Source of the DNA: Polyangiaceae bacterium
GTDB lineage: Bacteria; Myxococcota_A; Polyangia; Polyangiales; Polyangiaceae
Reading direction: 5' to 3'
DNA: 64,000 nt
NCBI GenBank assembly: GCA_041389725.1
Contig: JAWKRG010000007.1
Coordinates: 124,001-188,000 of the forward strand
Shown here piece by piece: positions 60,862 through 64,000 of the stretch. The notes below the pieces were generated by a model. That model searched no databases, was not told the origin of the DNA, and saw only the letters and a program-made list of their open reading frames with translations. How positions within the stretch are numbered: position 1 is the first letter of the stretch; every line of letters begins with the position of its first letter. The position numbers and the translations under genes were made by a program.

Positions 60862-62013
60862 CAGGCTTCCCCTCGGGCAGTGACTAGTTGCTTCTGCTTC
60901 TTTTTGTCGGCGCTCATCAGCAGGAAAGCCTCGATGAAACCGTCCAGGTCGCCGTCGAGCACGGCTTCCACGTCCCCCTGTTCGTACTCGGTGCGCAAGT
61001 CCTTCGCCAGCTGGTAGGGCTGCATCACGTAGCTGCGGATCTGGTTGCCCCAGGCGATCTGCCCCTTTTGGGCCTCGACGGCAGCGCGATCCGCCTCACG
61101 CTTCTCGAGTTCGATTTCGTACAGCTTGGCCTTCAGCATCTTCAGCGCCATCGCGCGGTTCTGATGCTGACTGCGCTCGGCTCGACACACCACGACGATG
61201 CCGCTGGGCAAATGCTTCATGCGCACCGCGGTCTCGACCTTGTTGACGTTCTGCCCGCCCTTGCCGCCGGCGCGCATGGTGGTCACGTCCAGGTCCGTGT
61301 CCTTCACCTCGATGTCGATCTCGTCCTCGATGTCCGGAGTGACCTCGATGGCCGCGAAGCTGGTCTGGCGGCGAGCGTTCGCATCGAAGGGGCTGATGCG
61401 CACCAAGCGGTGCACGCCCATCTCCGAGCGCAAGTAGCCGTAGGCGTTGGGGCCGCTCACTGTGAAAGAAGCGCCGTCGATTCCAGCGTCGTCACTCACC
61501 TGGTGGTCGATGACTTCCGTCTTGAAGCCACGGCGTTCGGCCCAGCGCAGATACATGCGCAAAAGCATCTCCGCCCAGTCCTTGGCATCTGTGCCGCCCG
61601 TACCCGGGTGAATGCTGACGATGGCGTCGGCGTGGTCCGCCGGCCCGCTCAGCATGCGCGCGAGCTCTGCGGCGCGAACGCGCTTGACCAGCGCATCTAC
61701 CTGCTTGGCGCAATCCGCCAGTGCACCTTCGTCGCTCTCCTCGGCGCACAGCTCGAGGTACTCGCCGACGTCGGTGACGTCTTTGACCAGCCCCTCGACC
61801 TGGCTGAGCTTCTCTTGAGCGGCGGCCCGGCGCCGCATGATCACTTGCGCCTTGGCCTGGTCGTCCCAGAACCCCGGCTCGCTCGACACTTGATCCAGCT
61901 CTTCGACTTCCCGCTTCAACTGAGGGACGTCAAAGAGACCCCCTTAGCGCTTCCACACGCTGGTTGAGGTCGACGAGAGCACTTCGAGTTTCGGCCAACA
62001 TCGCGAGGCGCAT
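60861..62013 (-). CDS. prfB: Peptide chain release factor 2, expressed by +1 programmed frameshift
   Basis: RF2 terminates translation at UGA and UAA. The first 27 codons run from ATG 62013 (MRLAMLAETRSALVDLNQRV...) to CTT and then an in-frame TGA at 61930-61932. The +1 frame then continues as DVPQLKREVEELDQ to the end at 60861. The GGQ motif for peptide release is visible as GGKGGQNVNK, and the RF2-type stop-recognition region is around RLVRISPFD. The total is about 383 residues. Frameshifting is autoregulated by RF2 itself. Its stop overlaps the selenoprotein start. A signal-peptide protein gene lies 47 bases upstream. Confidence 0.95.
61929..61944 (-). other. prfB programmed frameshift site
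   Basis: In the mRNA the order is AGGGGG, UCU, CUU UGA C. An internal Shine-Dalgarno (61939-61944) sits 3 bases before the slippery CUU codon and the UGA stop (61930-61932). This is almost the E. coli prfB site, which differs only in the spacer (UAU). When RF2 is scarce, ribosomes slip from CUU to the overlapping UUU and continue in the +1 frame. Confidence 0.95.
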
Positions 62014-62060
62014 TTAGCCATGTTGCCGGCACAGCGCAACGTCGCAATGCGGGTCGGGCC

Positions 62061-62801
62061 TCAGAGCCGCGCGGAAGCTCGGGAAAACCAGCCGTCCGTC
62101 AGCACGTCCAGCACGGCTTCTGCCTCCATCGCGTCCAGGGCGGCTTGTTCCTGCTCCTCCTCGGACAGCTCGGCAGAGCGCGCGCGAACTCGTGCGCGCT
62201 GCCACGCGAACAAGTGACGCAACACGATGTCGACGCGCCGGGCGTCTGCCCTGGCGCGTTCAATCCGCAAGCGCTCGATGACCAGTTCGTCGGGCGCAAA
62301 TAGCAGTCGGTTCAGCCGCCAGGTGAGCTTCCCGCCGAAGGTCGTACGCACGCCCCCCGCTTGGGTGTAGCGATAGGGGTCGTCCAGGGTCGGAGCGAGC
62401 CGCAGCGACTCGTCCGTGCTGCGCTCGGCACGAAGCGAAAGCTCAGGCAGTGCTGCAGAGCTGCGAGAGCGACTTGCAAGGCTGTCGAGGCGCTGCTGGA
62501 CTCGCCCTCGCCCGGCCGCGCGATGCGCCGCCCGCACCACGCGGCGCACGAACTCCGCCGAGAGTCCCGACCGACGGGTCGCGGGTCGAGGCCGCCCCCC
62601 GGTTGGTTGCGCCAAAGTTCCGCTTGGCACCGAGGGCTCGCTCAGTGGCAATTCGAGCTGGAGCATGGCCTGGGAGCCAGTGCCGACACCACGTAGGCGC
62701 GTGACGCTGAAGTCGACGCTCAGGATGACTTCGGCGCTCGCGGGGGAGGCGACGAGCAGAAGTGCGACGGCGGGGACGAGGCGGATTCTGGCGGCGAACA
62801 T
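62061..62801 (-). CDS. Exported hypothetical protein
   Basis: A 246-residue protein with a signal peptide (VPAVALLLVASPASA). A beta-like first part is followed by an Arg/Ala/Ser-rich stretch, then a C-terminal helical region rich in Arg and Glu (VIERLRIERARADARRVDIV to LSEEEQEQAALDAMEAEAVL) with coiled-coil tendency. The segment LTWRLNRLLFAPDEL recalls the helical parts of TolC-like outer-membrane proteins, but the protein is too short to be one. No family is recognised. It lies upstream of prfB on the same strand with 47 bases between. Confidence 0.65.
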   Translation of the reverse strand: MFAARIRLVPAVALLLVASPASAEVILSVDFSVTRLRGVGTGSQAMLQLELPLSEPSVPSGTLAQPTGGRPRPATRRSGLSAEFVRRVVRAAHRAAGRGRVQQRLDSLASRSRSSAALPELSLRAERSTDESLRLAPTLDDPYRYTQAGGVRTTFGGKLTWRLNRLLFAPDELVIERLRIERARADARRVDIVLRHLFAWQRARVRARSAELSEEEQEQAALDAMEAEAVLDVLTDGWFSRASARL

Positions 62802-62894
62802 GCCCCGCCGGTCGGGGGAGCGCGCGCCCCAGTTGTTTGAAAAGTGATCGCTGCGCGAAAAACCAGTTCGGATTACGAATTCTGAGACACGACA

Positions 62895-64000
62895 CTAGCC
62901 GCGCTGCATTGCTTCGAAGGCGCGACCGAGGGCTGGCACCACGCGCTCGCGAAATACTGGCGAAGGCGCCCAGGACACTTCGGGCTCCCGATCCCCCTGG
63001 ATCTCCACGCCGATCGCGAGCGGGCGGAACGCTCCGCCCAATGAGGTGCCAACTACGGCGCGCACCTCTGCCCCGTCGGGCACCTCGAGGCTGGCGTGAC
63101 CGACGGCGCTGTCGGCAGCGACCTGCCGCTCTACCCGTGACGGTCCTCGCCATTCGGGCACGAAGGCCACCAGTCGCACGACGGCCTCCAGGGTGTGCGC
63201 GGGCAAGAGTTCCCAATACACTGACACACGCGTCGCGCTCGCACGCCGCACGAGCAAGACGTCGGCGTTTGGCACGAAGGGCGTGACGGCGAGGGCCGGC
63301 GCCGCGTCCACTTCGTGAACCACGAGCGGCGGGGGCGCCAGCGGTTCTGCCCCGCGGATCGCCTCGAGGGGCGTTGGCGGGTCGAAGGCTGCTGGGCCGT
63401 CCACAGCAACCGCGGGTTGCACCGGCGTGTCGACTTCATCGGCGAACTCGTCCTGGGTTTCCGCGGGGACCGATTCGAGAACTGGCAGCGCGGCCTCCGC
63501 CACTTCGGGGGCTCCGGCGGTCGCCTCGCCCGCAGGCTCAGCACCATCCAGGCTCACACTCTCGACGTTCTCAGGTTCCGCAGTCGCTTCGCCCGCAGGC
63601 TCCGCGCTCGCTTCCTCCGCAACCTGCGCAAGCCCCGCGCTCGCTTCCTCCGCAACCTGCGCAAGCCCCGCGCTCGCTTCCTCCGCAACCTGCGCAAGCC
63701 CCGCGCTCGCTTCCTCGACGTCCTCCGCTTCCGGCGGCTCCACGCTGGCGTCCTCGACGTCGGGTTCCAACGGAGCATCCGCCGGCGGTCGCTTGGCTTG
63801 CAGCAAACGATCACGCAGGCTGCTCGCGAACTGATGATCGGGTTCCTTGACCAGCACTTCGTCGAGCATCGTGAGCGCACGCTTGGTGTGTCCCTGGGAT
63901 GCATAGATTTCCGCCAGGGTGACCGTAGCGACGGGTGGCTGGTGACGAAGCGGTGTGGTGCGCACACCCCCGCCGCGAACGAGGTCCGCGGTGTCGCCCA
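62895..64000 (-). CDS. TPR and DUF4912-like protein with tandem repeats (5' end beyond window)
   Basis: The frame is open to the right edge (visible upstream residues GDTADLVRGGGV), so the start probably lies at or just past base 64000; a GTG at 63965 is less likely. An N-terminal TPR-like segment (TVTLAEIYASQGHTKRALTM, LDEVLVKEPDH) is followed by a long acidic Ala/Glu/Pro linker that includes three exact 11-residue repeats. The C-terminal domain of about 150 residues (VSVYWELLPAHTLEAVVRL) has the YWE signature of DUF4912. The domain order suggests a cytosolic adaptor. Function unknown. Confidence 0.75.
   Translation of the reverse strand, partial: GDTADLVRGGGVRTTPLRHQPPVATVTLAEIYASQGHTKRALTMLDEVLVKEPDHQFASSLRDRLLQAKRPPADAPLEPDVEDASVEPPEAEDVEEASAGLAQVAEEASAGLAQVAEEASAGLAQVAEEASAEPAGEATAEPENVESVSLDGAEPAGEATAGAPEVAEAALPVLESVPAETQDEFADEVDTPVQPAVAVDGPAAFDPPTPLEAIRGAEPLAPPPLVVHEVDAAPALAVTPFVPNADVLLVRRASATRVSVYWELLPAHTLEAVVRLVAFVPEWRGPSRVERQVAADSAVGHASLEVPDGAEVRAVVGTSLGGAFRPLAIGVEIQGDREPEVSWAPSPVFRERVVPALGRAFEAMQRG
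63606..63716 (-). repeat. 33-bp tandem repeat, three full copies plus a partial
   Basis: Identical 33-base units start at 63606, 63639 and 63672, with a 12-base partial copy to 63716. Each encodes EEASAGLAQVA, so the reading frame is kept. Exact identity between copies implies recent expansion by slippage in the disordered linker of the DUF4912-like protein. Confidence 0.85.

Noticed and set aside
63606..63716. CRISPR-like repeats
   Set aside because: The 33-base units are directly adjacent with no spacers and encode a repeated peptide in frame.

Overview
The window reads as one contiguous chromosomal segment of a high-GC, gene-dense bacterium. Strong clues point to a myxobacterium, most likely of the Polyangiales (inference). 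There are four Hanks-type Ser/Thr kinases, several of them multidomain. Many lipoproteins have Gly/Ser/Ala-rich linkers after the lipid-attachment Cys. A TonB-domain/TonB-dependent-receptor fusion, PEGA-like and TPR proteins, and the lysS-lolCD order are also present. I see no insertion sequences, phage genes, CRISPR array, rRNA or tRNA. Codon use looks uniform, so nothing marks recent transfer.

Left third (1-25.7 kb). It opens with the end of a VIT/VWA-type protein and a lipoprotein, then a compact poly-gamma-glutamate locus pgsB-pgsC-pgsW. A minus-strand pair follows: a membrane-anchored coiled-coil ATPase and an MscS channel. Next come TerC, MalQ, a kinase, an SDR enzyme, and a coupled trio (BamA/TamA-like protein, DUF4390-like protein, precorrin-2 dehydrogenase). 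A kinase-FHA-degenerate GGDEF protein lies divergent from a cobalamin riboswitch that leads a beta-propeller lipoprotein. An operon of SNase-like nuclease, K+ channel and SppA protease closes the region.

Middle (25.9-43.8 kb). Here are a PEGA-type membrane kinase, a TPR/PEGA membrane protein and a lipoprotein. A minus-strand run then encodes PhoH/PIN ATPase, a DUF1704 (MATCAP-like) metallopeptidase, a TonB-TBDT fusion and two lipoproteins. A double-cupin lipoprotein, a membrane protein ending in a dead NtrC-type AAA domain, and a three-gene operon of unknown function complete it.

Right third (43.9-64 kb). This holds a 1300-residue kinase/pseudo-cyclase/STAND ATPase/TPR protein, an aminotransferase, an orphan MoxR ATPase, AstA, and the lysS-lolC-lolD operon. 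Two Cys-rich VWA lipoproteins bracket a long-chain acyl-CoA ligase. prfB has the classic +1 programmed frameshift and overlaps a SelW-like selenoprotein gene with an in-frame UGA, which is easily missed by gene callers. A DUF4912-like protein with 33-bp tandem repeats runs off the right edge.

The strongest discoveries are three. First, the B12-riboswitch-controlled beta-propeller lipoprotein suggests a BtuG-like surface cobalamin binder. Second, RF2 and a UGA-recoded selenoprotein form an overlapping gene pair. Third, several signalling proteins carry catalytically degenerate enzymatic domains (NtrC AAA, GGDEF, cyclase) that probably act as scaffolds or sensors.
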